In this document: positions 26,513-34,714 of the stretch, one piece after another
Layout: every line of letters starts with the position of its first letter
How positions within the stretch are numbered: position 1 is the first letter of the stretch
Source: a virus
DNA length: 44,285 nucleotides
Strand: one strand, 5' to 3'
IMG/VR virus record: IMGVR_UViG_3300007770_001196
Coordinates: 1 to 44,285 of that record
Notes under the pieces: generated by a model
What the model saw: only the letters and a program-made list of their open reading frames with translations
Told to the model about the DNA's origin: nothing
Database searches by the model: none
Made by a program: the position numbers and the translations under genes

Positions 26513-27657
26513 AATGATCCTAAGATAATCGTACTAACAAAGTCTATATCTTTCTTGTCTAGTTTATCGTGACACGGAATATAAAATCCACTATTATGAA
26601 CATTGAGAGCATTAGGAACATCTCTCTTTTTAATATTCCAAAAAGGTTGCTCCTGGATGCAACCACAGATTAAAGGTCTACACTCTACGTTATTTCTTAT
26701 CAGATTATATACTATTCTTTCTCTATTTTCACTTATTATTCCAAACCCAAGGCTTGACACTATATCACTATCGCTCTTTTGTATCCACACCTTTTCATCT
26801 AAATTCTTTCTATATAGCTGATAACAGTTATTTCTATTTTTAACATTGTCATCTAATTTTTTTAACTGCATTCTACCAACAAATGCGCTTAAATCAGTTG
26901 ATCTTAAGTTCATTCCAGGATATACGAATGTAAACAAGCTATCAAAATCACTAATATTGTTATCTGCTAGGTGTTTTTTTCTAACATCTTCATCCATATC
27001 TCTTGTCCACCCATGAGATCTTATTGACACAAGAATGTTCTTTAAAGCATCGTCATCTGTAGAGACCATGCCACCTTCAATTGTTGACATGTGATGTCCA
27101 AAATAGAATGAAAATGAGCTCATGAGACCGAAATTTCCAACCTTTTTACTGTTATATGTCGTGCCATAAGCCTCACAGCAATCTTCTAAAAGAATCACAT
27201 CATATTTTTTGCATATTCTTAAAATTTCACTCATGTTGTTTGAATGTCCCAAAACATGAACAACTATTGCAACTGCAGGTTTTTCTTCTTTACAAATTTT
27301 TTCAAAATCTGACACTGATAATCCTAAATTATCGACATCACAGTCACAAATAATGGGATCATACCCAAGCAAAATCGCCGGTGACACAGTTGTGACCCAG
27401 CTAATTGAAGGAACAACAACTTTTTTATTTTTAAGCATGCCAGAATATAGAAGGGAGTGAAACATTAAAAAATTTGCTGATGATCCTGAATTTACAAATA
27501 TTGAACTTTTTCTATTTTGCCACTGACTCCACTCACTTTCAAAACCAATTGTCTCCTGCCCCTTTGTAAGCCTTGGATTTGTTGATAGCCAGGTTATTAA
27601 GCTATCAATATCTGACTTATCAATCGTATCTTTGACTAGATCAATTTTTTTATTCAT
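26509..27657 (-). CDS. ColD/RfbH-like PLP dehydratase with His in place of catalytic Lys (382 aa)
   Basis: A DegT-type fold-type-I PLP protein: FVNSGSSANFL (54-64), EDCCEAYG (158-164) and SFSFYFGHHMSTIEGGM (181-197). In ordinary sugar aminotransferases the last motif holds the Schiff-base Lys; here His188 takes that place, as in ColD (GDP-4-keto-6-deoxymannose 3-dehydratase), whose active-site His is also numbered 188, and in RfbH. VNSGSSAN and EGGM are also shared with that subgroup. ColD removes the 3-hydroxyl of the Gmd product, using PLP and glutamate. Length 382 is close to ColD. The neighbours ColC-like and Gmd fit a colitose-type pathway. RfbH-like use of a CDP-sugar is less likely without CDP genes. 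Confidence 0.85.
   Translation of the reverse strand: MNKKIDLVKDTIDKSDIDSLITWLSTNPRLTKGQETIGFESEWSQWQNRKSSIFVNSGSSANFLMFHSLLYSGMLKNKKVVVPSISWVTTVSPAILLGYDPIICDCDVDNLGLSVSDFEKICKEEKPAVAIVVHVLGHSNNMSEILRICKKYDVILLEDCCEAYGTTYNSKKVGNFGLMSSFSFYFGHHMSTIEGGMVSTDDDALKNILVSIRSHGWTRDMDEDVRKKHLADNNISDFDSLFTFVYPGMNLRSTDLSAFVGRMQLKKLDDNVKNRNNCYQLYRKNLDEKVWIQKSDSDIVSSLGFGIISENRERIVYNLIRNNVECRPLICGCIQEQPFWNIKKRDVPNALNVHNSGFYIPCHDKLDKKDIDFVSTIILGSL
26518..26537. repeat. 20-base near-identical repeat, copy at the end of the ColD-like gene
   Basis: This stretch matches 33773-33792 at 19 of 20 bases. Here it encodes the last residues of the ColD-like protein (STIILG) and contains the AGGA that lies upstream of the ColC-like start codon. 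Confidence 0.85.
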
Positions 27658-28368
27658 TTAGCTCGCCAGCTCCTCAATAAAGCAAAAATTAAACTCTTTG
27701 CTTGTTAAAAATTTAATTAATTCATCAGTGTGATTATCACTAAGATAATTTTTGTCCCACTCACATGCATGATATACTATTTCAGTATTTTCATATGCCA
27801 TTAGCTCTTTGTTTGGAGGATAGCAGTTTGCATATACGACGTTTTTAAAAAGCTTATCATGCCCATCATAGCACTTTAATGCATATTCTTCTTCAATCAG
27901 AGCGAGTGTTCTTATTCCTATTTTTTTACATGCATCAAATGATCCAGGTGACATTCTCCATGCAGGCGGTCTAAATATAGGTTTAAACTTATCAAACAGC
28001 CCTGCTCGCTTTACAACTTCAAACATTTTTTCAAGTACATGTTCAGCATCCTCGCTAGAAAGATCTCTAAATTCATCATTGTCAGAAATTCCAGGAATTC
28101 CATGATAAAATCCATGATAGCATATTTCAAAATTTCTATCTGGTAAGCCCATTAGGTCTTTACAAAAATTTGAAAAGAGATTTATTTGAAATGGTCTTTC
28201 TGATGATACGCCTGGCGTCATTGTTCTCCAATATGACACCGGTACAAATAAACTAAACTTTACATCTGGAAACTTGTCAATTACTCTATTACATTTTTCA
28301 ATAACTGCAATTGATGACATGGGATGAGGAGATACATCATCTATGCTTATGTTTAAGTTAAATTGCAT
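27658..28368 (-). CDS. Polysaccharide deacetylase-like (NodB-type) protein (236 aa)
   Basis: The metal-site motifs of carbohydrate esterase family 4-like enzymes are visible: SIDDVSP with Asp10-Asp11, YHGFYHG with His85-x3-His89, and FRPPAWRMSP at 132-141. No signal peptide is present, so it probably acts in the cytoplasm, unlike most NodB enzymes; DUF2334-like members are a possible alternative family. It may deacetylate an acetamido sugar or lipid-linked precursor. It starts at the ATG at 28368, overlapping the previous gene by 16 bases, and its stop abuts the ColD-like start directly. Confidence 0.82.
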   Translation of the reverse strand: MQFNLNISIDDVSPHPMSSIAVIEKCNRVIDKFPDVKFSLFVPVSYWRTMTPGVSSERPFQINLFSNFCKDLMGLPDRNFEICYHGFYHGIPGISDNDEFRDLSSEDAEHVLEKMFEVVKRAGLFDKFKPIFRPPAWRMSPGSFDACKKIGIRTLALIEEEYALKCYDGHDKLFKNVVYANCYPPNKELMAYENTEIVYHACEWDKNYLSDNHTDELIKFLTSKEFNFCFIEELAS

Positions 28369-29255
28369 ATGATCTTTCCATATTCATCTATGACATCGTC
28401 AATTGTTCTAGTATAAGACATTAACCTTTGTCTATACTTGTCATACTCACAAAACACATGATTGATTGACTGAATGAGAGACTCATTGTCGTCAAACGAT
28501 CTTCCGTAGCCTTCACAATACTCTGGTATACTTCCACCGTTTTCATGATAGACAACAGGTAAGCCTGCTGCCATTGCCTCAAGAACATGATTAGCCCCTG
28601 CTTCCTCAACTGATGCCGTTAGATATATTCCTCCATGAAAAAGAAGCCTAGAGACTTCTTTCATAGGCTGTGGCGGAACGTGAGCAGCGTTTTTAAATGA
28701 AAATTTATCAGGAAGTCTTCCAATGAACGTGAAATTAAAGCTTAAATTTTCATCAATGAACTCATAAACATCAAATCCTTTTTTTTGATTTGTTGACCAG
28801 TGATGTGTTATAAGCGAAATAGATTCAGGATTTGATATAGAGTTTCTATTGCCATAAAAAATACTATGTGGACCGTTTTTGATGACTGCACAATTATCAC
28901 CGTCATACATCATCATGTTTTTTGCCCAGGTGCTTGGAAAGATTATAAAGTCAGAAAGTCTTATTGACTCACTTACGAGCCTAGTCAAATCTGGCTTTCC
29001 GTGAGTCCCAATATCTCCAACCCTTTGAATTATCTTTGATCCAAACTGCCTCTTATGATTAAGAAAGTCACCATACCAGACATTATTGCTGTCAGGTCTA
29101 GGGTCGAAGCAAAAAATTATGTCTACATCGGCGTCAAGTGTATCAGAAACTATATAATCGTTATCTTTAAGATAGTCATACAGACAAGATACGAATTTAT
29201 TTCCGCCGCCCCAGGGACCTGTTACAGACTTTCTATTTATAAAAACTTTATTCAT
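28353..29255 (-). CDS. Glycosyltransferase, GT4-like (300 aa)
   Basis: It begins KVFINRKSVTGPWGGGNKFVSCL, the N-terminal loop of GT4-type proteins that binds the acceptor, and has SLITHHWSTNQKKGFD with FTFIGRLP in the donor half. EEAGANHVLEAMAAGLPVVY gives the E-x7-E site, followed by NGGSIPEYCEG. At 300 residues it is short but contains both Rossmann halves. It lies 2 bases after the carbamoyltransferase gene and overlaps the deacetylase gene, so it probably acts on the same glycan. Sugar specificity is unknown. Confidence 0.88.
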   Translation of the reverse strand: MNKVFINRKSVTGPWGGGNKFVSCLYDYLKDNDYIVSDTLDADVDIIFCFDPRPDSNNVWYGDFLNHKRQFGSKIIQRVGDIGTHGKPDLTRLVSESIRLSDFIIFPSTWAKNMMMYDGDNCAVIKNGPHSIFYGNRNSISNPESISLITHHWSTNQKKGFDVYEFIDENLSFNFTFIGRLPDKFSFKNAAHVPPQPMKEVSRLLFHGGIYLTASVEEAGANHVLEAMAAGLPVVYHENGGSIPEYCEGYGRSFDDNESLIQSINHVFCEYDKYRQRLMSYTRTIDDVIDEYGKIICNLT

Positions 29256-29257
29256 TT

Positions 29258-30883
29258 TTAAATTTTGGACACTAAGATTCCATGATCACCAAAGTATAAG
29301 TTATCGATATTTGTCCTAAGAAAGCAGTCAATTGCATGATCAGGCGTTTCACAGATAGGTTCTCTATCATTAAAGCTAGTGTTCAGTAAAATTGGAACAC
29401 CTGTCTTCTCCTTCCACTTTTTCAGAAAGGAAAAATACCACTGATTGTCGTTTTCTGTTACAGTTTGTAATCTCGCTGTTCCGTCTAAGTGTAGAACAGC
29501 CGGAACTTTTTCTTTTACATCGTCTTTAAACTTTAAGACAAAGCTCATATACGGACTATCAACATCTTCAGTAAACCATTCTCCTACATCATCTCTCAAT
29601 ATTGACGGTGCAAATGGTCGATACCATTGTCTATGCTTAACCTTTTCGTTAATCATTTCCTTCATGCTTTCACCTCTTGGATCAGCAAGAATGCTTCTAT
29701 TTCCAAGGGCTCGTCTACCAGACTCAGATCCACCATTAAAAACTGACACTATTTTTTGTGAATCTAATAGGTCGATTACACTTTCATCGTCTGATTCTGA
29801 AAATGATACTTTGTCACCTAGCCTGCTTAATGATGTTAATATTTCATCTTTTGAATATGTCTTTCCAAGGTATGGTGAAAAGCTATCATTCCATTTTATT
29901 CTTTCATTTCCAAGAACAACGTGCCAGATAAACTGTGTGGCACCTATTGTCAAACCGCCATCATGCGGTGTTGGTGTAACATAAACACCTTCGAGCTCTG
30001 GAAACCATGACCTTATCTTTCCGACCATTACTGAATTTAAACTAACACCTCCTGCAAGACAAAGGTTTCTTGTACTAATTCTACTGAGAAGCATTCCAAG
30101 GAGGGCCTTAAAGACCTTTTCTGTAGCTGATTGAAGACCTGCTGCTAGATCAAACATATCTTGCTCAGACTGATCAGCAATCTTTACCCATTTATCAAGA
30201 TACGGATGGATAGGATCATGCCCTGGAACAAGCGCACCTTTTGGCTGATTTGCTGGTTTATGAGACGCGCTTGCTATATCAGCTGTTAACATTTTTTCAA
30301 AATCACTTTCAAACCTTGTCGGATCTCCTAAAGCTGCCATCGCCATAACAGATCCTGCCTGATGCCCTCTTGGCCATCCTGACTGTAATTTAAAGATATA
30401 TCTTGTGGCACGAGTCCATAGACCGCCTATATTTACCTGTGACATGGGAAATGAAAATGCATGTTCAAGATTATTTCCATTTCCAAGCCATACTGTAAGA
30501 GCTGTCTGGACTCCATTCTCTTCAACACCGCCGCCATCAGCAGTTACAACAAGAGCTTCATCAAAATTACTAGAAAAGAAAGCGTTAGCTGCATGGGCCT
30601 TGTGATGACCAACAACATAGACATTTCCCTTATTTTTCTTTAGGACATTGAGAAATCTCTTATATGATTCATCATAATCTGTAACTTTATTTGACGGAGA
30701 GCAAGTTACAAGATGCTTGATGTCCTCATAGTCTGAGTAGTTTTCCATTAAGAAGGAAAGAGAATCACCTGGAGGCTCTTTCTCACGTATAAATCTTTCA
30801 TATTCATCATGAATAACAGGACGCCCATCATCCATTACAAAGTATGAACAATCATGTCCTGACCAAACACCAGCAATTTTCAT
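29258..30883 (-). CDS. Carbamoyltransferase, NodU/CmcH/TobZ-like (541 aa)
   Basis: Both halves of the family are visible. The N-terminal Kae1-like domain has GHDCSYFVMDDG at 9-20, GHHKAHAANAFFSS at 92-105 with the metal-binding His residues, VTADGGG at 113-119 and a GGVSLNSVM block near 280. The YrdC-like C-terminal domain carries SGRRALGNRSILADPR and WYRPFAPSI. These enzymes use carbamoyl phosphate and ATP to place a carbamoyl group on a sugar hydroxyl, as on Nod factors or antibiotics. In this island it would decorate a deoxysugar. The length is normal. Overlaps the second gmd by 4 bases. Confidence 0.93.
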   Translation of the reverse strand: MKIAGVWSGHDCSYFVMDDGRPVIHDEYERFIREKEPPGDSLSFLMENYSDYEDIKHLVTCSPSNKVTDYDESYKRFLNVLKKNKGNVYVVGHHKAHAANAFFSSNFDEALVVTADGGGVEENGVQTALTVWLGNGNNLEHAFSFPMSQVNIGGLWTRATRYIFKLQSGWPRGHQAGSVMAMAALGDPTRFESDFEKMLTADIASASHKPANQPKGALVPGHDPIHPYLDKWVKIADQSEQDMFDLAAGLQSATEKVFKALLGMLLSRISTRNLCLAGGVSLNSVMVGKIRSWFPELEGVYVTPTPHDGGLTIGATQFIWHVVLGNERIKWNDSFSPYLGKTYSKDEILTSLSRLGDKVSFSESDDESVIDLLDSQKIVSVFNGGSESGRRALGNRSILADPRGESMKEMINEKVKHRQWYRPFAPSILRDDVGEWFTEDVDSPYMSFVLKFKDDVKEKVPAVLHLDGTARLQTVTENDNQWYFSFLKKWKEKTGVPILLNTSFNDREPICETPDHAIDCFLRTNIDNLYFGDHGILVSKI

Positions 30884-31854
30884 AAGTTTCTCCCTGAAAG
30901 TCTTTTTATATCACTTTCAACCATCTTTTTTACAAGACTGTCAAACGTTGTTGTGGGTTCCCATTTTAAAACTGTCTTAGCTTTTGAATAGTCACCTATT
31001 AAGACATCTACCTCTGCAGGTCTCATAAACCTTTCATCTTGTTTGACATATTTTTCCCAATCATTAATTCCAGCATGATAAAATGCTTTTTCTAAAAACT
31101 CTTTTACTGAATGACACTCACCAGTTGCTATCACATAATCATCTGGTTCATCTTGCTGGAGCATTAGCCACATTGCCTCAACGTAATCGACTGCATACCC
31201 CCAGTCTCTTTTTGCATCAAGGTTTCCAAGAACAATATCATCAGATAAGCCTAAAAAGATTTTTGCCACTCCATCAGTTATCTTTCTTGTAACAAACTGA
31301 ATCCCTCTTCTTTCTGACTCATGGTTGAAGCAAATTCCTGAGCAATTGAACATTCCATATGACTCTCTGTAGTTTTTTGTGATCCAGTGCCCATATAGCT
31401 TTGACACACCGTACGGACTTCTTGGATAAAATGGAGTTTTCTCATTTGCAGGACATTCCACAGCCTTTCCGAACATTTCAGATGTGCTGGCCTGATAAAA
31501 CCTTATGTTCTTTCCGCTTTCACGAATTGACTCTAACACTCGCAATACTCCTACACCTGTGACACTTGTCGTAAGTCCAGGAGAATTCCAGCTTTCACCT
31601 ACAAATGACTGTGCAGCTAAATTATAAACTTCATCTGGATTACACCTGTTAATTGCTCTAAGGATAGAGTTTTGATCAGTAATGTCTCCAGATATAAACT
31701 CTATTTCATCCTCTATACGTCTTGTATTTTCTCTTATTCGATTTGAAATTCTTCTCTCAAGCCCAAAAACATCATAATCTTTTTGTAGCAAAAATTCAGC
31801 GAGATGGCTTCCGTCCATCCCATTTATTCCGGTTATTAAAGCTCTTTTTTTCAA
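30880..31854 (-). CDS. gmd: GDP-mannose 4,6-dehydratase, second copy (324 aa)
   Basis: A complete Gmd: ALITGINGMDGSHLAEFLL near the N-terminus, STSEMFGK at 123-130, YGVSK with Tyr148 and Lys152, and NHESERRGIQFVTRKIT. Same reaction as the first copy. It differs at many positions but shares a 62-base identical block (31127-31188). It begins with TTG at 31854; AGGT lies upstream and no ATG precedes the nucleotide-binding loop. It stands beside the carbamoyltransferase and several glycosyltransferases, so the two copies may feed separate parts of the glycan, or one may be a captured duplicate. Confidence 0.93.
   Translation of the reverse strand: MKKRALITGINGMDGSHLAEFLLQKDYDVFGLERRISNRIRENTRRIEDEIEFISGDITDQNSILRAINRCNPDEVYNLAAQSFVGESWNSPGLTTSVTGVGVLRVLESIRESGKNIRFYQASTSEMFGKAVECPANEKTPFYPRSPYGVSKLYGHWITKNYRESYGMFNCSGICFNHESERRGIQFVTRKITDGVAKIFLGLSDDIVLGNLDAKRDWGYAVDYVEAMWLMLQQDEPDDYVIATGECHSVKEFLEKAFYHAGINDWEKYVKQDERFMRPAEVDVLIGDYSKAKTVLKWEPTTTFDSLVKKMVESDIKRLSGRNL
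31127..31188. repeat. 62-base block identical to 24880-24941
   Basis: Second member of the pair, inside the second gmd gene. The match ends abruptly on both sides: single-base differences follow at once. Confidence 0.95.
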
Positions 31855-31855
31855 T

Positions 31856-32779
31856 TTATTTTTTACCTATAGAATCTTTAAACATCTTAATAAATTCATT
31901 CTTGTGTGATCGTATCTCAAACTTTTTTACTTGTTTAAAGCTGTAATTGATGTCATCGCTTGTCGGATAATAATCACTTTTTGACAAATTAACAATACAG
32001 CTATCAGAAAGAATATTTGAGACAATGCCAACATCTGTAGAAACAATAGGTATCTTCATTGCTGATGCCTCAAGGACAGACTGGGGACCGCCCTCATACC
32101 TAGATGATATCACATATAGATCACATGCAGCATACATCTTTCTCAGTGTTTCAATTGGAGCCATTTCAAAATAAGAAAACCTTATCTTAGACTTTTTTAA
32201 CCTATTGATAACATACTGTCGTCGAAACCCACCCAATAGCACATGAATATTGTCTTTGTTCTTTCTTTCAACAAAGTCACAAAATACATCAGGACCCTTT
32301 TCAAGTTTTGGTGTAATAAGATCACTTCCCTCAGTATCTCTTTGAAACGAGCCTATTACAAAATCGTCTTGAGATATTTTTAGATCATTTCGACAGCTTT
32401 CTCTGTCAAGAGGGTACCACTTTTTCTCATCGTACCAATATGATATTACACTTATTGGCTTTGATGTTAGGTTAGAAATTAACTCTTTTGTATTTTTATT
32501 TGGAACGTGATAGCAATCAACAAACTGATCTCTAAATAAAAATTCATTAATCTTTTCTTGTGTCATCTTCTCTGGAACAAGATGATGAACAGTCAAAACT
32601 ACCTTTTTTGACCTTAATATTTCAACTGGTATATGATTCCAGCACCAGCCAGCTAATAGCCAAATTACATCACTGTCTAAAATATTTGAAGTCGTTATAT
32701 CTAGATTGTGATTAGCCCATTCACCTGCAATTCTATCACAAATCCAGTTTTCTCTAGGTGCTAAAACAAAAACTCTCAT
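31856..32779 (-). CDS. Glycosyltransferase, GT4-like (307 aa)
   Basis: The donor half reads FVIGSFQRDTEG, DNIHVLLGGFRRQYV and AACDLYVISSRYEGGPQSVLEASAMKIP, which gives the E-x7-E motif (EGGPQSVLE). The N-terminal half (RVFVLAPRENWICDRIAGEW) is compact. It starts at an ATG at 32779 that shares a base with the preceding TAA (TAATG). No signal peptide or membrane segment. It belongs to a run of three glycosyltransferases between the radical SAM gene and the second gmd; specificity unknown. Confidence 0.87.
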   Translation of the reverse strand: MRVFVLAPRENWICDRIAGEWANHNLDITTSNILDSDVIWLLAGWCWNHIPVEILRSKKVVLTVHHLVPEKMTQEKINEFLFRDQFVDCYHVPNKNTKELISNLTSKPISVISYWYDEKKWYPLDRESCRNDLKISQDDFVIGSFQRDTEGSDLITPKLEKGPDVFCDFVERKNKDNIHVLLGGFRRQYVINRLKKSKIRFSYFEMAPIETLRKMYAACDLYVISSRYEGGPQSVLEASAMKIPIVSTDVGIVSNILSDSCIVNLSKSDYYPTSDDINYSFKQVKKFEIRSHKNEFIKMFKDSIGKK

Positions 32780-33765
32780 TAATCTTCAAGCCAATCTGAG
32801 ATATAGTCATCATCCTTTATATCTTCTTTAGTTTCTTCAAATATTATCTCATAATCATCAGACGTTGCAGTCTCTATGTTTATAGGATTCTTTTTCCAGT
32901 TTCCAAATTCATCAATTGGTGCCGTCCACCCTATAGGTCTGGCTAACTCTTCAATTGAAAAGGGTCTATGAGCGTGATAGCTTAAGCTCTTCTCATCTAT
33001 CCAGTCATAATATACATCATCTTTTGCCTGCCAATATTTTCCAAATCTTTTATTTCCTCTAACACGTGCATTTGTTCCTCGAGGATCTGTAAATATTCCA
33101 ACACAGACAGGAACCCATGGAAGATATGTCTGAAGGTCTCCATTGAATGTTTTATCAATTGTATTGCTAAGGTTTTCTTCAGCGTTTATGCCCTCAGGTG
33201 ACATCTTCCACCCGCCGACGTAATCAAGAACTTTGCGTCGATATCCACAATCACCTGCACCATTTACCCTGTTTCTTGTTGAATCAGTTGCAAAAAATGT
33301 ATTATTTACCTGAACCTTTGAAAATTCAGCACTTTCAAGCCTTACTTTTCGCTGACAGTCTAAAAGAACTGATCCGACATTACTTCTTTGCTTAAAAAGC
33401 TCAACGTAGTCACCTAACCAACCCTCTCTGATAAACTGACAATCTCCTTGTAGCGGAAAAATTATCTCCCCAGACGATTCATGAAACACGATGTTTAAAG
33501 AATCTGTGAAAGGAGATATGTGATCTACGTCATTTTGACCTATTTTAAACGTTTTTTCTCCTCTTGTATCCTGCTGGTTGATTACCTTCCAACCTCTCTC
33601 CTTTAGAGACTGTAAATACTCTTGTGTTCCTTCCTCCTGACTATTGTCATCAACACATATAAATTCTACATCTGGATAATCTTGAACTGATCTCATCAAT
33701 GACTCAGCGCAGCTTTTTAAATAAAACAACCTATTGTAGTTGATGATTCCAAAAGTTACTTTCAT
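32779..33765 (-). CDS. Glycosyltransferase family 2-like, GT-A fold (328 aa)
   Basis: The N-terminus has VTFGIINYNRLFYLKSCAESL and FICVDDNSQEEGTQEYL, the UDP-sugar-binding start of GT2 enzymes. GEIIFPLQGDCQFI gives a Gly-Asp pocket at the place of the DxD-like metal site. A CGYRRKVLDYVGGW block and an acidic C-terminal tail (EDIKDDDYISDWLED) follow. It starts at an ATG at 33765, and the region just upstream carries a 20-base repeat shared with the ColD-like gene. Specificity unknown. Confidence 0.85.
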   Translation of the reverse strand: MKVTFGIINYNRLFYLKSCAESLMRSVQDYPDVEFICVDDNSQEEGTQEYLQSLKERGWKVINQQDTRGEKTFKIGQNDVDHISPFTDSLNIVFHESSGEIIFPLQGDCQFIREGWLGDYVELFKQRSNVGSVLLDCQRKVRLESAEFSKVQVNNTFFATDSTRNRVNGAGDCGYRRKVLDYVGGWKMSPEGINAEENLSNTIDKTFNGDLQTYLPWVPVCVGIFTDPRGTNARVRGNKRFGKYWQAKDDVYYDWIDEKSLSYHAHRPFSIEELARPIGWTAPIDEFGNWKKNPINIETATSDDYEIIFEETKEDIKDDDYISDWLED

Positions 33766-33805
33766 TTTATACTCCTAAGATAATTGTACTAATGTTATCA
33801 AAAAT
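33766..33805 (-). pseudogene. Gene-end remnant resembling the tail of the ColD-like gene
   Basis: In the same frame as, and directly after, the stop of the neighbouring glycosyltransferase, this gap reads IFDNISTIILGV and a TAA. The intact ColD-like protein ends in DFVSTIILGSL. A shared 20-base stretch (33773-33792) differs at one base. It looks like the last codons of a lost or replaced DegT-type gene, left in front of the GT2 gene, where its AGGAG also serves as ribosome-binding site. A conserved leader or chance match is the alternative. Confidence 0.4.
33773..33792. repeat. 20-base near-identical repeat, intergenic copy
   Basis: It matches 26518-26537 at 19 of 20 bases. Both copies lie just upstream of a start codon on the minus strand. 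Confidence 0.85.
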
Positions 33806-34714
33806 TTATTCTAAAATCACATTAAATACATCTAGATATTTGACTGAGACATCTTTTATGTCTATCAATGAGTCTTTATTTTTCGACGCAGCAGTCTTAG
33901 AAAAATCCATAGGTGGAGGACTGTACAGCTCTATTGGTGACATATCCCATTCATCTTCCGCAACAATCGTAGCTTCTTCGCCTGCGATTTCACAGGTTCC
34001 TCCTGCAGATGAACATATTATTTTAGCACCACATGCCCTCGCGTCAATTACAACGTTAGGACAGTGATCAAGCCATGAAAGATGTACTAGATATGTACTT
34101 CTCTTATATAGAGAAATTAATGTACTCCAGTCTAAATCGCCTGCATAAAAAATATTAGGATGGCTAACCTCAATATCGGGATTATTTCCAGCTATGACAA
34201 GACAGTCACTATCTGACGAGAATTCAAGAAAGTACCTAATATTCTCAGATAACCTTTTGTGGGGTCGCCACGACGAGGCACAGCACCACACTGTATTAAA
34301 CCCATCAAGCGCTGGATGAGATAAAGGCTCAATGTTGTTAATTGTATCAATGCACGTACCATTATGAATTACAAATCCTTTTTCATGCTCACCAAACCAT
34401 TTCTCTGTCAGCTTTTTATTAAAGTGAGACTGGTATATTACTGCATCTGCTGCGTGGAACGTTTCCATTATTGGCATGTTTAAAGATGTATAGTCTTGTC
34501 TTGAATTGAAATAAATTCCATCAAGACGCTGGACCATTGGAGCAATTTTAAAATTTGACGCTATGAATGACAGCTGAATATCTGGCTTTTCTAGTGCTGC
34601 TGACAGAGAAAAGACGTCATGACCCTTTAGACACAATTCGTCTGATAGTTTTTTAGCAAATGAATTCGGGCCTGAGCGTGATGAAAAATTAACATTATCA
34701 AATAAGACCTTCAT
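33806..34714 (-). CDS. Glycosyltransferase, GT4-like (302 aa)
   Basis: It begins KVLFDNVNFSSRSGPNSFAKKLSDEL, with an acceptor loop of the GT4 type, and has a donor half with VWCCASSWRPHKRLSENI, CLVIAGNNPD and WLDHCPNVVIDARACGAKIIC, where the motif is D/E-modified (HCPNVVIDA). The AGGTCEIAGEE stretch follows. The ATG at 34714 overlaps the preceding TGA as ATGA. It probably extends the glycan; specificity unknown. Confidence 0.85.
   Translation of the reverse strand: MKVLFDNVNFSSRSGPNSFAKKLSDELCLKGHDVFSLSAALEKPDIQLSFIASNFKIAPMVQRLDGIYFNSRQDYTSLNMPIMETFHAADAVIYQSHFNKKLTEKWFGEHEKGFVIHNGTCIDTINNIEPLSHPALDGFNTVWCCASSWRPHKRLSENIRYFLEFSSDSDCLVIAGNNPDIEVSHPNIFYAGDLDWSTLISLYKRSTYLVHLSWLDHCPNVVIDARACGAKIICSSAGGTCEIAGEEATIVAEDEWDMSPIELYSPPPMDFSKTAASKNKDSLIDIKDVSVKYLDVFNVILE

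Noticed and set aside
29445-29984. Open plus-strand frame of 179 codons opposite the carbamoyltransferase gene
   Set aside because: It lies fully antisense to a well-supported gene, has no recognisable domain or ribosome-binding site, and every supported gene in the window is on the other strand.
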